Numbered from the stretch's first letter, positions 27,650 through 41,447 are shown. The stretch: DNA of 64,000 nucleotides from Eleginops maclovinus (GCF_036324505.1 NC_086354.1:8294795-8358794), one strand, 5' to 3'. Numbers and translations are program-made. The notes: a model not told the origin generated them from the sequence alone.

Positions 27650-30600
27650 AACAGAGTGAATATATTACATTTATTTGACAACTGTATACTGGTAACTTCA
27701 TAAATATAGATTTTATATATGCAACATGTAATATCTTCATTATAATATGCATATAGATTCTAGATTTAATTGCCCAAGAGTATACAAACTAGTTAAGATT
27801 ATCACTGACCACACCAACTGCAACAGTACAATACTACAGTACTTCCTCATGCAATAATAATTAAAAAATGAATATAAGATATTATAACACTTACTCACTT
27901 CAGAATGGTCTTTATCTAAAAAAATGTGAAGCGTCAATGATCTGATTAGGCCCCAAAATGTGACTGATCCCTTAAAAAATGGAGAAAGATGTTTGACCTT
28001 TGTTTAGATTGGGGATACATTGTATGCCAGAATAAACAGTTGTGACCTGTAACTTTATGTCAGCTGGGTGCGAATCACTCACAATCTATTGCGTACTAAT
28101 TGAATTGAAAGTGTGTTTATACCTTCAGGTTTTAGGATTTGTAGAACAACTAGATCCCAGCTAATGACAAACGTTCCCTCATGCCCGCCTTCGTCCTTTC
28201 GACAACAATATCCCTATTTGTCCGTCGACCACATGTGTGCTTCTCTTCCCAAAATGGCATGTAGAACTGTGAAATGCTCCCCATGCCATGTGATGGCAAA
28301 GTTATCTCAATATCACGCCTAAGATGCGAGGAGCAGTAGGCGAGCCTTGTGAGTAGTGAGACAGTCCTCTGGCTCAGGTTCAAGCCCCCGGAGGCATCAA
28401 ACATAGAACACTGAAACCCTACATGACTCCAAAAGTTTGGTCTGCAACAGAGACAGAAACGTTTTTGATTGGAGATCATTAACAGACTTAAGAATCCTCT
28501 AACACATTTCACATAAAAAAGGGATCTAGTGAGAGGGGTTTATAGAGTTAACAGTACAATGGGACCCAATGTGACAAAAAACCTAATGTTTTTCACATTT
28601 TTTAAAATATATTTTTCGAATAATAAAGTAGACCCATATTGTGAATAGGGTTTTTTAAACATTTATATACATGTTTTGGCTCGATTAACCTCCCCTGGAG
28701 CAGTTTTGGACGGCAGTACATTACTTTGTTAAGTGTTGCAGTAACTTTTTATAGTAAGAATCAATGTGCTAGATTATAATTTGAAGACGGAAGATGGTCT
28801 AAAATGTCCACTCGAAATTCGCTAGATTAGTCAAGGGGCTGGAGGACTGGAGTAACAACTGAAAGAACAGAAATTGTCATATTTTCATGCTCTCTTAGCA
28901 TTATAGTCATTGGTATTGTATTAAAGAGCCAGGCATTAGGGTAAAGAATTCGGAGGAGGAAGATTTTCTTCTGTTTTGCATTGTGAAGATCATCATACTA
29001 TTATTACCATAGACCAGAGGAGGAAAATATGTTCTTCCTGCATTTCAAGGATAAGTTAGAAATGTTGAGAACAATTCTGAAATGTCAAAAATAGAAGTCT
29101 ACATTTTTGTGAATGAATCAAATCACCATCGTTAGAACACACACTAAAAGTTTGAATTTGAATGAGTGTTTTATTCTCAGCATTTGGATCTTATTCTTGA
29201 CATTTGGCCTCAAAAGGCAAAAACAATTCTTCCTTCCTTAAAATCGCCTACGGTACTCCAGAACTTTACTACATAAGATAAGCCTCAAGATCAATGGGTT
29301 AACTGTCACTGAAACCAATGTTTTACTATCTCCCATTTTGGTGAAAGACTTTTATTGCTCTCGTTTGACAGTGACTGATGCCCCGAACATTTTACAATTT
29401 AAAGCAAAGAGGGGTTCACTCTTTCTTCTTATGTTTTTTTGTGCAGGTTTTTTTTCCTATTTTACGAGAGGAGCAGAATCGTATCTTCAGTTATATCTAA
29501 CGAGCACAAAGAGCTGACTTTGACAACAAGAGGACACATTACCTAACAAACAATACACCCTCTGAGTTCACCCTGTTAGATGCAGGACATACTGAATTAT
29601 GCCTGCCGGTGTGTTGTTATGCATACATCTTGTGTGTGTCCTTGTTCCGAGTGTCAGAACAGGCAGAAGTTTGCCCTGTGGCCTTGTAATCTGGGCGGTG
29701 GGTTAATAGAGAGTAATTAGCTGCCACTTTATTACATCTATAAAAAAAGGAACTCTTGGTTCTTTCTTCACTCCATTAATCCTTTGTTCCCTCTGCTTCC
29801 CGAAGTGCCTTTGTTCATTTATTTCCTCTGGATCCTTCTGACTAATTGTATTTGCATCAAAGAAAGAAGCTTCTGTTTCAAACAAATACATTTATAAATC
29901 CTGCAAAAACTGAACCCCTTATTCCCTCTGATCGCAATTTTTGGAAAATTATGTGAACGAGACTTCTTCTGGTCAAGAGAATGCCCTGCTGGGACATTTT
30001 AAATAAATCAATCTTCCTGAAATGATAAAAAAGAAGCACTTTTCAAAGTTAATTTCTTCAAGGTGTTTGCCATCTGCGTAAAGAGCAGAGCACATGTTTC
30101 CACTCTCTGCAAAACCGGCAGAAGTGAAATGTGTTGAATCTGAACCCCCAGAGTGTAGTCCACAAGCAGCACAGAGTGATGCAGGAATGAGTCTTAAAAA
30201 CTGTAAGTGAGTTAGCATTCCACCACTACCGGTTCCTTTGTCTCAAAGCCAATATTTTTTCGAACGTGTTTGTGGTTAATAGAGGCTGTTGAGTTTGTCA
30301 CGTTTTGTTCTCGGCATAATCAGCAGTGTTTGATAAAAGTTCTTTGAAGTATGTCACACGATATCCATGAAGGCCTCTATCCCAGTTTAAGTCCAGAAGC
30401 CAGGGAATTAGTTAGCATTTTAGCACCTCATTTTGCTCGTTTTGAAAGTCAATGGACTTTTGACTAGTTCTTCGTGAAATAAGGCCTGTGGTTAACGGTT
30501 TGTTCTACTTCATAAAATATATCAGTAAATAACCCCACTCGTGAATGTCGGAAGCTTCATTGGTTCTTAAAAATGGCCGTTGCCATCAAGTAGCTAAACT

Positions 30601-33600
30601 AACTAATAAGCATCCTCACACTGAGACGAGTTTGCCTTTAGCTTAGCCGTGGTGATGTAGTTTGGTGTAGCCTAACGTTAACTTTTTACTTCAGGTGATA
30701 GCATTTACGCTTAAAAAATCTTAAGTGGAGTGAATAGGTGGCACTTATCCTGCTGGACAAAGTGTGTAAGTATTGAACGTGTATCAGCATTCATAAATAT
30801 GTAATCGCCGCGCCACACTTTTCAGTGTGTAATTTAACATTTTTATACCCTTTAAGATGAGTACTTAATGCAGCACATTGTTTATCAACAAGTCTTTCTG
30901 AGAGGGGTTTGCACTCAGTTGTGCACAGTCAAAGTGGCAGAAAAAGTGCCAGATATAGGCAGGAAAAAAGAGAACACAACAAAAGCCTGGATGTAGGTAT
31001 ATTTCACCATGTTAACTGATACATACATCACAGACGGAGCCAGTCCCCTCCTCTCTAAATGACTAATGGTTTAACTTGAAAGGCTAGCAGACAGTGATTA
31101 CAAAGCTCTTTTACAATGATGGGCGCAGTTGCAGTCCCCACAGGTAGTTGTAAAATGTCTGTTACCATCTCCACGGTTTGACTTTCCCCTCTGTTGAGAG
31201 ACAAAAAGGAGACGTTTTGCCCCTCCGACACTCTTCACATCGACATTATGAACCGATGAAACATAATGAAACGACTATGCTGCAGCCCTCGGGCTACCCC
31301 TGCACCCAGGATGCAACGCTGCATCGTATGTCATTGTGCTGGGTTTATTGCCCCTCAGGCCATCTTCTGTTCGCTCTTTCTCTCTGCGTGGCTGTCCTCC
31401 TGTGATAATGGCCCGTTGACTCTGAGCTTTTTGATATCAACACAATTCACTCTTATGTGTGTGTCACTGTGGTAAAGTCTTTCCATACATTTTCAAAAGA
31501 GGACAGACATAGTTTTTCATATGCAACACAGATAGAGGAAAAGACAGAGATGAGTTTAGGTAAGACTCTTTTGATTTCAAGTTCAGATAGGATCTTAACC
31601 AATTCCATGTCGTTTTTGTAATTACCTGTACCCTTATTACTGGGAATAAGTAAGCATCTTTCTTCTTGATCTCTTTTGATATTTTCCCAAGACATTTTTT
31701 TATTTTTATTTAGACAAATAACAAAACTAAAAAATAATTTTCCGAGGAGCCACTTTAAGCACATTTTTTGACATGACCTACATACTGTATATGATATAAA
31801 TATACGTTTCCGACATATTGCACATGGAACATGGCTACTCTGACTTCATCACATGCAAACATTGCACGGAAGCAGAAAGGACTCGCTCAAACACGCTTGT
31901 ACGGATAACATGTGCTAGAAACCTCTAATTTGCTGTATCAGTTTCACATGGTGTGTGTTTTGCATGCATTTGTATGACATATGTGCTTTGAGTATAGATG
32001 TCAGATGTGATGATGCCAACACAACCTGTCAGCAGGGGTTCAAACAGTACGTGTACACATTTTTTCCCACAATGAGTCTCCTTCCCCTGGATCTGTCCTC
32101 CACACATGATTTTGTGTACACCTTCTTATGGACTCTTTCACCCAAACATGCCTGCCTCTCTTCTGCATGTATTACTTCTTATTCACTCCCTCACTTCTGA
32201 AGCAAAGGATTAATTTTAACTGTCCTCTTTTCTTGGAAATCAGTGTGTTAACAGCACCACCAGCGTGTGAAACGATTAGAGACACACTTTCACCTTGGAC
32301 GGGGTCAGGATCACCAACCGAAGCCGTGCTTATCTTCCCAAAAGACAATAATATAGTCATCCGGTGGGAGAAAGTAGTGGAACAGCAATTTTGCTTCAAT
32401 GTCTTCTGGACTTGCAATCCTTATAAAGGATTTTCTACGGGGGAATGTGACTTTCCCTAATTCAATTTCTCCCTCTCTGTCTCTTGTCCTTTAGTGACAC
32501 CCTCACAGTAATTAAAGCGCTTCAAAAATAATTATTACACTATTCATCCGCAGTGAAACTTAACGCGTGATAGTCTGCACATGGTGTAAGCAGTGCACAG
32601 TGAGAAGCTTGGTACATGTAATACGCCACAAAGGAGGCTCTTTCTCTCCCCCTCACTCTTACTGTCACTCTCTCTTTCTGTTTCTCACACATTGTGCAGA
32701 GTCGTTCATCTGGCTATGTACTGTATATAAGGCTCTCTATGTATGCTCGTCTGTCTATCTCATGACTGACGGGTTAATCTTCTCAAACCTTTATGGTGTT
32801 ATAGAACCAACATCACGCATCATAAGCCTGTTATTTGCTTAAAAACAAAAAACAAACAAACCGAGCGCATTCATTTAACGAAAATGAAAATTATGCTAGG
32901 ATGCGCTACAAATGGGTAGCTTAAGGGTGCTTACACAAGCCATAGTCTGTTTGGCTAGTCCCTAAGAGTGAAAAAAATACTTGTTGTTAGTTTCTTTTTA
33001 AGTCTGGTTTGGTTCCACAGTTCAAAACCCCCCCCCAAAAAAAGAAAGAGTAAACATGGAAATAAACAAGTGCAGAGAAATCCGTAACTAATCAATATTG
33101 AGCAGAACGGGCCACAGTTTTTAAAAGCTTTAATGAGGCAATAAATCAAGTGATAATAGTGTATTTCTCTTTTAGACTTCTATGCAATCAGTCTTCTTTT
33201 GGCACCTAGTTAAATTACCCCCTGCTGTCCATCAAAAAGACTATAAGTGTAAAGGACTTTCGCATTGGCTTCTCTTTTCAGACCTGTGAGCGTCTGGACT
33301 AAGGTGGTGTTCAAAGTTCCTATAATCATGCCAATAGCTTGGCTAAAAATGCCAAGTGAGCATGTATTTGGTAAGTATTTAAACTGTGTACAGTATTGCA
33401 CCACCTATCTGTTCTTGCCGTCTTTGCACTTTTATGTGTGTAACTACAAGCCTGGGTGAAGAGGAGTGAGATTGACCTGACAAGAACCCACATATGGTAA
33501 TCATGCGAGACTGAAGAAATGGAAACCAAATGTTAGTGCAATTTCCACATTCCTTTAAGGGGAGTTTAATGAACTGAATGCATAAAGTATAAGTAACATC

Positions 33601-34029
33601 ATTCTGCTACTGATTTACTTTTGCAAAAGCAGGTGCATTTCAGTCGTTGTTTTATAAAATCCTTCTATGACAAGTCCTTTCTTTTTTACTGCAGCTCCAT
33701 CTTTGTGATTGTGTTCATGTGAATCAGATCTGTTTGTGTCCCTTATGTTATTTTGTATTTTCAGTGTAAGTCAACAGCAGTAACCATTACAGTTCGAGAC
33801 ATATGCGATGTGGCGGGTGTACCAGCTGACTGCTTGTGTAGATGACTAGAAGTGTATCTTGTTTCAGATGCAAATTAACAGAGTTGTTTTGCCATCATGC
33901 TCAGAGTCAGCACATACCAATATAAGACCAACAGGTTTTCTCGCTTAAGATATAGAGTAGACGGTTGCATTGGACAAATAGTTTTTGTTTTTAGTTCAAG
34001 TGTGCTAAAGAGTCTACAAAAAGTGTTAT

Positions 34030-34510
34030 GCTCTAGGTGAAGTGTGGATCAAATCGGTCAACACTTTGGTCCAGACCTACGTATCTCAACTATTGGAGGA
34101 CCTAGGTTTTCCCCTGAGCTCTGGTCCAGTCTACTGCGACAAGAAGGTCAAAGTTCTCACTATTCCAGGAAATATGTCAATGTTTAGTGGATTTAATAGC
34201 ATATTATTTTGTGCAGACATTCATGGTTCCAAGAGGATAAAGCCCGATGACTTTGGCCATCCCCTGACCTTTCCTCTGGTGCCACCACAAGGTTGACATT
34301 TGTAGTTTTACATGAAGTCAACAACAGCTATTGGGTCGATGGATTATCATGAAATGTTGTACTCTCAGGATACATAACTAAGATTGAAACGCTCCTTTGT
34401 TTGACCCTTTGACCAAATATCTAATGAAATTCACACCTCAGCACAGCTTTGTGCTTGGTTCGAATGACTTAATGCTAGCATGCTAATAGGCAAAATGTGG
34501 AGCAACAGCG
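34030..34510 (+). repeat. Teleost interspersed repeat, longest copy in the window
   Basis: The order of segments (actttggtccagac; gacattcatggttccaag; 'ccatcccctgacctttcctc'; 'gccaccacaaggttgacatt'; 'tgaccaaatatctaatgaaa'; 'gcatgctaatagg') matches a fish repeat family I recognise. The open frame at 34042-34296 is part of it, not a gene. Confidence 0.55.
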
Positions 34511-35371
34511 ATCGTATCTAAGGCAATTACTTTCATTGAATTATTGCATGCCCTTAACGCTTCTCACGCTTAGCTGGTCAGTTCCTTTTCCTGCTTACTC
34601 GAGACTATTTGCCCTTCTTAATGCTGGCACATAACAAAAGGTTTTTTTAATCTAAAAAATATTTTGAAAATGTGGGATTATTTTCGACTGTCACACATAA
34701 ATGAGAAAAACCAGCAGTAAGAACATGTTTGCACTGCACATCTGCACAACTTCTGAATAAATAAAAGCCCCAGCTGCACAGAAAGAGAATACATCAAAAG
34801 TAGTTTACCTATCTAGGAATGTTTCTATCTGTGCGTGCTGAATGCAAACCAGTACTAGGAGGGAAAAACAAACAACATAAAGGCTGACCTTCAATGATTC
34901 AGTAACATGGCTCAAAGGGCTTTTTCTCTTAGATCAATGAAGACTCACAACCTCTGGTGCGTCAGTCGTGTCTTTCTTAGAAATTGCAGTGATTAGCTAG
35001 ATGTGAGCATGCACAGCCACATAATATAGACCTGTTCCTGGGTTCATGCGCCTTAAACATAAAGTGAAAGTCAACATTCTGGTCACATATCTGTTAAATT
35101 AAGTATCCATATATTTCATTTAAGATTCAAGACATTGAGACACATAGACCTTTGTATCATTTTTGAGGTCTTGATTTGTTTTTTGGCCTGCTATTTTGAT
35201 TCAGCTGCTTTCAGGGAAAAGTTTTAAACCAAACCGAGGGTTGCCTAGCTACCTGGCACCATACAACAAACTTTGATTTTGTAATGGGCTTGCATGTGAC
35301 ATAGGAACGATAGCGAAATCTGAAAGGCATGTTGAATACAGAGGCAGCCTAAGAAAGATAACCCTAACCTA

Positions 35372-35491
<120 letters not shown>

Positions 35492-36009
35492 TGGGGAATT
35501 TCCTGTTAACTTAATTAGGCCTTAATTTGACTTTCGCTCTCCATTTAAACTTTAAGGTATCACTCATAGTTTGCATGTCATTGTGAGTGTCTCAACCCAC
35601 AGCCTCTTTTATAATTCACTGATTCTTGAAATTAGGGAGAAAACATGTCTCCCGTCTAAATGTTGCAATTTTCCTTAAAAATCAATAAATTATTTCATTT
35701 AAAAAGGCTTAAAACGTTGGATATGAAAGATCTGTGAGTGTTTACACACTTAGTTTTGTATGTATTTATATTATTTCATAATAATTCATAAAATACCGGC
35801 ACTGTACAATGAAAGTCCATGCAAATGAACTTGTCCTCCGTTAGAGGTCACAGTATCAAACTGCAAAACTAAGTGTTAAAAAATGGCAAAAATGCACAAA
35901 AATGTATTTGAAGTTAATTGGATGGCTTAATAAGAGATCACAAAATGAGTGAACATTGCGTTATTTTATCCATTAACAACAGCCTTTCAAAGTAGTGTCC
36001 TCACTTCAT

Positions 36010-36023
36010 GTCAACTCCATCAG
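36010..36023 (+). promoter_or_regulatory. 14-bp motif, left outermost copy
   Basis: gtcaactccatcag. A weaker copy (gtcaacactgtctt) follows at 36202-36215. Both have the same orientation, towards the ORF. Confidence 0.5.
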
Positions 36024-36358
36024 ATTTTTTTCAAATTTGAAATAAATCAGGCATATCTTGGTCAGCTATAACCCTGAGGACCCCCTTTTTGACTTCTTTC
36101 TCTTGATGGATGCAGCAATACACCACATGGTCTCGTAAGTTAAATATTTTGTTAAATATTCAGAAAACAAGTTGAAATCCCTGTGGTCACAGCTTTTATG
36201 TGTCAACACTGTCTTCAAATGAGGGATTATTTCAATCAAGAATTTTGAAATAGAAGTTAGTATTTTAGTTTAGTTTGTAGTGGCAGTCGGCAACTGAGGG
36301 AAATCAAAATGGCTAGCATGTACTAGACATGATTAAGATTGAAAAAACATGTAGTTTC

Positions 36359-36415
36359 GTCAACTCCGTCAGGCGTCAGTCAACTCCTTCAGATATTTTG
36401 TCTGACGGTGTTGAC
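36359..36415. promoter_or_regulatory. Palindromic cluster of the 14-bp motif upstream of the ORF
   Basis: Forward copies at 36359-36372 (gtcaactccgtcag) and 36379-36392 (gtcaactccttcag), then an inverted copy at 36402-36415 (ctgacggtgttgac). A fourth, inverted, copy at 38029-38042 (ctgacggagttgaa) was split off by the Tc1 insertion. Before that event the four copies lay within about 80 bp as two forward and two reverse units. They are 0.2 kb upstream of the ORF in the uninterrupted arrangement, so they could be transposase binding sites, an autoregulatory operator, or both. Confidence 0.55.
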
Positions 36416-36420
36416 ATGTA

Positions 36421-38024
36421 CAGTGGGGCAAAAAAGTATTTAGTCAGCCACCAATTGTGCAAGTTCTCCCATTTAAAAAGATGAGAGAGGCCTGTAATTT
36501 TTATCATAGGTATACCTCAACTATGAGAGACAGAATGAGAAAAAAAATCCAGGAAATCACATTGTAGGATTTTTAATGAATTAATTGGTAAATTCCTCGG
36601 TAAAATAAGTATTTGGTCACCTACAAACAAGCAAGATTTCTGGCTCTCACAGACCTGTAACTTCTTCTTTAAGAGGCTCCTCTGTCCTCCACTCGTTACC
36701 TATATTAATGGCACTTTTTTGAACTCGTTATCAGTATAAAAGACACCTGTCCACAACCTCAAACAGTCATACTCCAAACTCCACTATGGCCAAGACCAAA
36801 GAGCTGTCAAAGGAGACCAGAGACTAAATTGTAGACCTGCACCAGGCTGGGAAAACTGAATCTGCAATAGGTAAGCAGCTTGGTGTGAAGAAATCAACTG
36901 TGGGAGCAATTATTAGAAAATGGAAGACATACAAGACCACTGCTAATCTCCCTCGATCTGGGGCTCCACGCAAGATCTCACCCCGTGGGGTCAAAATGAT
37001 CACAAGAACGGTGAGCAAAAATCCCAGAACCACACGGGGGGACCTAGTGAATGACCTGCAGAGAGCTGGGACCAAAGTAACAGAGGCTACCATCAGTAAC
37101 ACACTACGCCGCCAGGGACTTAAATCCTGCAGTTCCAGACGTGTCCCCCTGCTTAAGCCAGTACATGTCCAGGCCCGTCTGAAGTTTGCTAGAGGGCATT
37201 TGGATGATCCAGAAGAGGATTGGGAGAATGTCATATGGTCAGATAAAACCAAAATAGAACTTTTTGGTAAAAACTCAACTCGTCCTGTTTGGAGGAGAAA
37301 GAATGCAGAGTTGCATCCAAAGAACACCATACCTACTGTGAAGCATGGGGGTGGAAACATCATGCTTTGGGGCTGTTTTTCTGCAAAGGGACCAGGACGA
37401 CTGATTCGTGTAAAGGAAAGAATGAATGGGGCCATGTATCGTGAGATTTTGAGTGAAAACCTCCTTCCATCAGCAAGGGCACTGAAGATGAAGCGTGGCT
37501 GAGTCTTTCAGCATGACAATGATCCCAAACACACCGCCAGGGCAACGAAGGAGTGGCTTCGTAAGAAGCATTTCAAGGTCCTGGAGTGGCCTAGCCAGTC
37601 TCCAGATCTCAACCCCATAGAAAATCTTTGGAGGGAGTTGAAAGTCCGTGTTGCCCAGTGACAGCCCCAAAACATCACTGCTTTAGAGGAGATCTGCATG
37701 GAGGAATGGGCCAAAATACCAGCAACAGTGTGTGAAAACCTTGTGAAGACTTACAGAAAACCTTTGACCTCTGTCATTGCCAACAAAGGGTATATAACAA
37801 AGTATTGAGATGAACTTTTGTTATTGACCAAATACTTATTTTCCACAATCATTTGAAAATAAATTCATTAAAAATCCTACAATGTGATTTTCTGCATTTT
37901 TTTTTCTCATTCTGTCTCTCATAGTTGAGGTATACCTATGATAAAAATTACAGGCCTCTCTCATCTTTTTAAATGGGAGAACTTGCACAATTGGTGGCTG
38001 ACTAAATACTTTTTTGCCCCACTG
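36421..38024 (+). mobile_element. Tc1/mariner-like transposon, copy B, nested in the larger element
   Basis: 1604 bp, flanked by TA at 36419-36420 and 38025-38026, with both ends cagtggggc and the same 200-bp inverted repeats as copy A. It interrupts the motif cluster of the surrounding element, so it inserted after that element. The transposase is on the plus strand. Confidence 0.95.
36786..37808 (+). pseudogene. Tc1-like transposase, copy B, inactivated
   Basis: 341 codons from ATG to TGA without length change, but with three nonsense codons: TAA at 36825-36827 (AAA in copy A), TGA at 37500-37502 (TGG in copy A) and TGA at 37659-37661 (CGA in copy A). The first catalytic block reads [13 protein letters not shown], with Lys where copy A has Glu next to the catalytic Asp. 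It has two extra codons (Thr-Lys) after MAK. None of its stops is shared with copy A. Confidence 0.92.
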
Positions 38025-38028
38025 TAAG

Positions 38029-38042
38029 CTGACGGAGTTGAA
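38029..38042 (-). promoter_or_regulatory. 14-bp motif copy separated by the Tc1 insertion
   Basis: ctgacggagttgaa, two bases after the right TA of Tc1 copy B. It belongs to the 36359-36415 cluster. Confidence 0.55.
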
Positions 38043-38208
38043 AAGTGCTCTAAATACTCAAGTTATTCAAATAATCCTTATACTAAAGTAATGCAAAATA
38101 ACTGCATAACTTGATTATGATCTAATAACTACATGTTAATTGACTGAAAATATCTAAAATGCCAAATTGCAGCTAAAATTAATGCTTTTATCTGTACCGT
38201 AGGCAAAC

Positions 38209-40935
38209 ATGGCTAGAAAAAAACTATCAAAGGAAAAGAAACAGAGAATACCAGAGAAAAAGGAGAGAAAGGTTAAACAGCAATCCAGAGAGCAGAAGGG
38301 AGAATTTAGAAAAGGAGAGAGAAAGGTGGAAAGAGAGGGTCCTAAAGAAAACTGTCAAACAAGTAGGACAATTAGGACCAAGAGAAAAGCGTCATCGCAG
38401 AAAATATTGGAGGAAAGCACAGAGAAAGTCTAGGAGGTCCAGAGCTATGCAGGAAATACATACCCCACCAGATAGTCCAGAGCAGAATGAGCGGCCAACT
38501 ACCAGCAGGCATACTGTTGCAGCCATGAGAGAGAGGAGAAAAACCAGAAAACGGCACTCGAGGGAGGTGAAAGCATTGAAAGAAAAGATTGGGAAATTGA
38601 CAAAAGAGAGAAACAGGCTAAAAAAACAGAAATGGCGGATAAAGAAAAAGGCTCAAATTGACAAATCAAATGACAAACGAAGTGATAAATTGATAGTAGA
38701 TTCTCCACGAACAGCAACAGACAGGATGATAGCAGGAAGCCAACTTAGGAACCCTAACATTAGGAAATCTCTTCTTTTCCACAATGTTCTCTGCCGAGAG
38801 CTGAAAATGAATAAAACAACGCCTGTGGCACGGAGACGTGCCATTGCTAAATCTGGTCACCCACAACTGGCATTATCAGGCAAGGTTTTAAAGAAGTATC
38901 GGCTTCTTCGTAGGGTTCGCCAGTTTGGTGTTGGCTACAAGTTAATGAATGACAAAAAACAGACAACAAAGAAGGCGGCAACATATCTCCAACGTATCAG
39001 CCATACTGTTAAGGAGTTCATTGTAAACTCATCTCGCATGACAACTGATAAGACAGACACCATCACAAGGAACAAGATGAAACATCAACGGATGATTTTA
39101 ACAGACTCAATGCTGAACCTCCATAGTGACTTTCTCAAGAAGAACCCGAGCGTGAAGCTGAGTTACTCCTCCTTCTGTGCTCTGCGGCCCTACTATGTTA
39201 CAGCACCGAAGGCATCTGACAGTAAAGTACTTGTCTGTGTCGTCATCATGAAAATGCAGACTTGATGCTTCAGGTTCTAAGGTCATCGGGTGTACTAAAA
39301 TCAACCAAACTGGAGGATAGTTTTCACTTAGTTTGTTGCACTCCAGCAAATGAGGCCTGCCTTCTTCGCAATTGCTTACGGTGCAAAACCAAGCATACAG
39401 CTCTGGCTCCAGAAATAAGTGGAATCAGTGTTCACTGGCGGCAGTGGGAGCGAGTTCAAGACCAAACAGCCAGTGGGATCCACTTCAACATGAAACTGAA
39501 CATGCATAGTGGGAGTCTTTCAGAGTTACTTCATCTGTATGAGGAGAAACTAAGAAGTGAGACAACAACACATGTGTGCCTGGTTCACAATCAGGCAAAA
39601 GCATACAGAGATTTGATTAAAACATGCAGTGAGAGCACAGTTGTTTTACATGTTGATTTTTCAGAATCATGGAAGTGTAAATATGCCTCTGAAATTCAGT
39701 CTTGCCATTTTGGCCAGAACTTACCTCAGTTAACTCTTCATACTGGAATGTATTACACCAGGGGTGAAAAGGTGGCCTTTTGCTCGGTCTCAGAGTCTAA
39801 GAGACAAGATGCTGCAGCAATATGGACTCCCATGGATCCTGTCCTCCGAGATATACGGACTAAATGTCCATCAGTTACTACTGTGCACTTCTGGTCAGAT
39901 GGCCCCAGTAAGCAGTATAAGAATAAGAAAAACTTTTACCTCCTTTCTGAAGTACCACCCACCCTTGGCTTCACCAGAACCACATGGAATTATTTCCCAA
40001 CATCCCACGGAAAAGGTGCCCCCGACGGCATTGGGGGAACTGTCAAAAGAACTGCAGACTTGTTGGTTCTGCGTGGAAATGATGTTGTGGATGGAAAAGA
40101 TTTCTTTGAGAAGATCTCAAACAGTTTGAATGGTGTTCAACTGTATCATATTTTGGAAGGAAACTCTGAGACATATGACACACTTCTTCCACAACACCTG
40201 AAACAGGTTCCATCAACAAGACAAATACACCAGGTAATCTCACATCAAAATAGCATCTGCCACAGGCAGCTATCATGCTTTTGCAGTGAGCCATTGGATT
40301 GCCAATGCTTTTCCCCAACTACCTTTTATGTACGAGACTGCTCGGAGGAGCAACAGACTGATGCAAGGGCCAGGAAGAGACGTCCATTGACCATGTTGAT
40401 GGAGGAGATGGAAAAAGAGATGGGAGAAGGAGGAGATTCGGTAGATGAAATGGAGGATATGGTGGAAGAAACGGAAGAGGAGCCATTGAACGGTCCAGAG
40501 GGTGTTATAGTGGATATAACTATCAACAGTATTGAGACAGGAGATTGGCTTGCAGTGGTGTATGATGATCACTGGTGGTTAGGAAAGTCCATTGATGTAG
40601 ATATAGAGCACCAAGATATCAAAGTCGAGTTTTTACATCCCTGTGGTCCTACTGCCAATTTTCACCCAAAACATGGGAGACGGGATGTCTGTTTCTGTCC
40701 ACTGAAAGATGTCCTTCTGAAACTGACAGGGACAGCATGTCCTCTCCAAGCAAGTCGGACTAGGGAACTCTATGCCATAACCCCTGATGTTATGGATTTC
40801 ATAGAGCACAGACATGTTGAACACCTCCTGTCCAATGCCCAACCAATTATAATCTACAATTATAAATATCTACATAAATATAAAATAGATGCAATTATTT
40901 ATTTACTTGCGTGTCGAGAGAAATTGAAGCAATAG
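38209..40935 (+). pseudogene. DDE/RNase H-like transposase-type protein, about 908 codons, two 1-bp frameshifts
   Basis: Not a family I can name. In order: a very basic coiled N-terminus rich in Arg/Lys (38209-38700); a Cys/His block ending CLCRHHENA (about 39226-39252) followed by CCTPANEACLLRNCLRC (about 39340-39390); a core that looks like an RNase H fold with three spaced acidic motifs, LHVDFSESW (Asp at 39655), HFWSDGPSKQYK (Asp at 39898) and SHGKGAPDGIGGTVK (Asp at 40024); a second Cys cluster (SCFCSEPLDCQCF, about 40270-40315); an acidic linker (about 40400-40490); and a C-terminal GDWLAVVYDDHWWLGK domain reminiscent of SH3/Tudor-like folds. The frame shifts once in the A-rich stretch 38215-38245 and once at about 39219-39223 (A-run in gacagtaaag). 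Otherwise it is open for 2.7 kb. The catalytic assignment is inference from motif spacing. Confidence 0.7.
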
Positions 40936-41447
40936 AACTTACCTGCCTGAGGCCCTTTGGAAAACAGAAGATGATTTATCTGTCTGAACCCCTGTGTTAG
41001 AGCATAGCTGGATTATAACAGATATTTCAACCAATAGAGATTTACAGAAACACTAACCTCATGAGTGCAACTGCTCACTTTTTTTTCAGTGAGCCATTGG
41101 AAGGAGTCAGGAAACACATGGGGAGAATTATGGATCCTGTTACACTTTTTACACAATTAAAAGTATTAAATAGCTTTCTAAGTTAGTCCTCAGCTTATTG
41201 TGTCCTCAGTTCAGTTAGATATACAGTTTAGTTAAAATACTGTATAGATCACCTATAGAGGACCTCCAGATGGTCTACATTTGTTTTCTCTTTTGAGACC
41301 AGGAACATTTTTGACCTTTTCATGTGTGCCTTAAATATCCTGTCACCAGGTGTTCTTAAGCTTGACATTCTTTCCCTTGATACTCTCTACCCTTTTCATG
41401 TCAAAAGCAGAGAAATATCTTTAATAAGTTTAATTTTCCATTAGTTT

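Noticed and set aside
34042..34296. 84-codon plus-strand open frame
   Set aside because: Falls entirely within a teleost interspersed repeat.
38499..38866. Minus-strand open frames over the transposase-like ORF
   Set aside because: Shadows of the Lys/Arg-rich N-terminal coding region.
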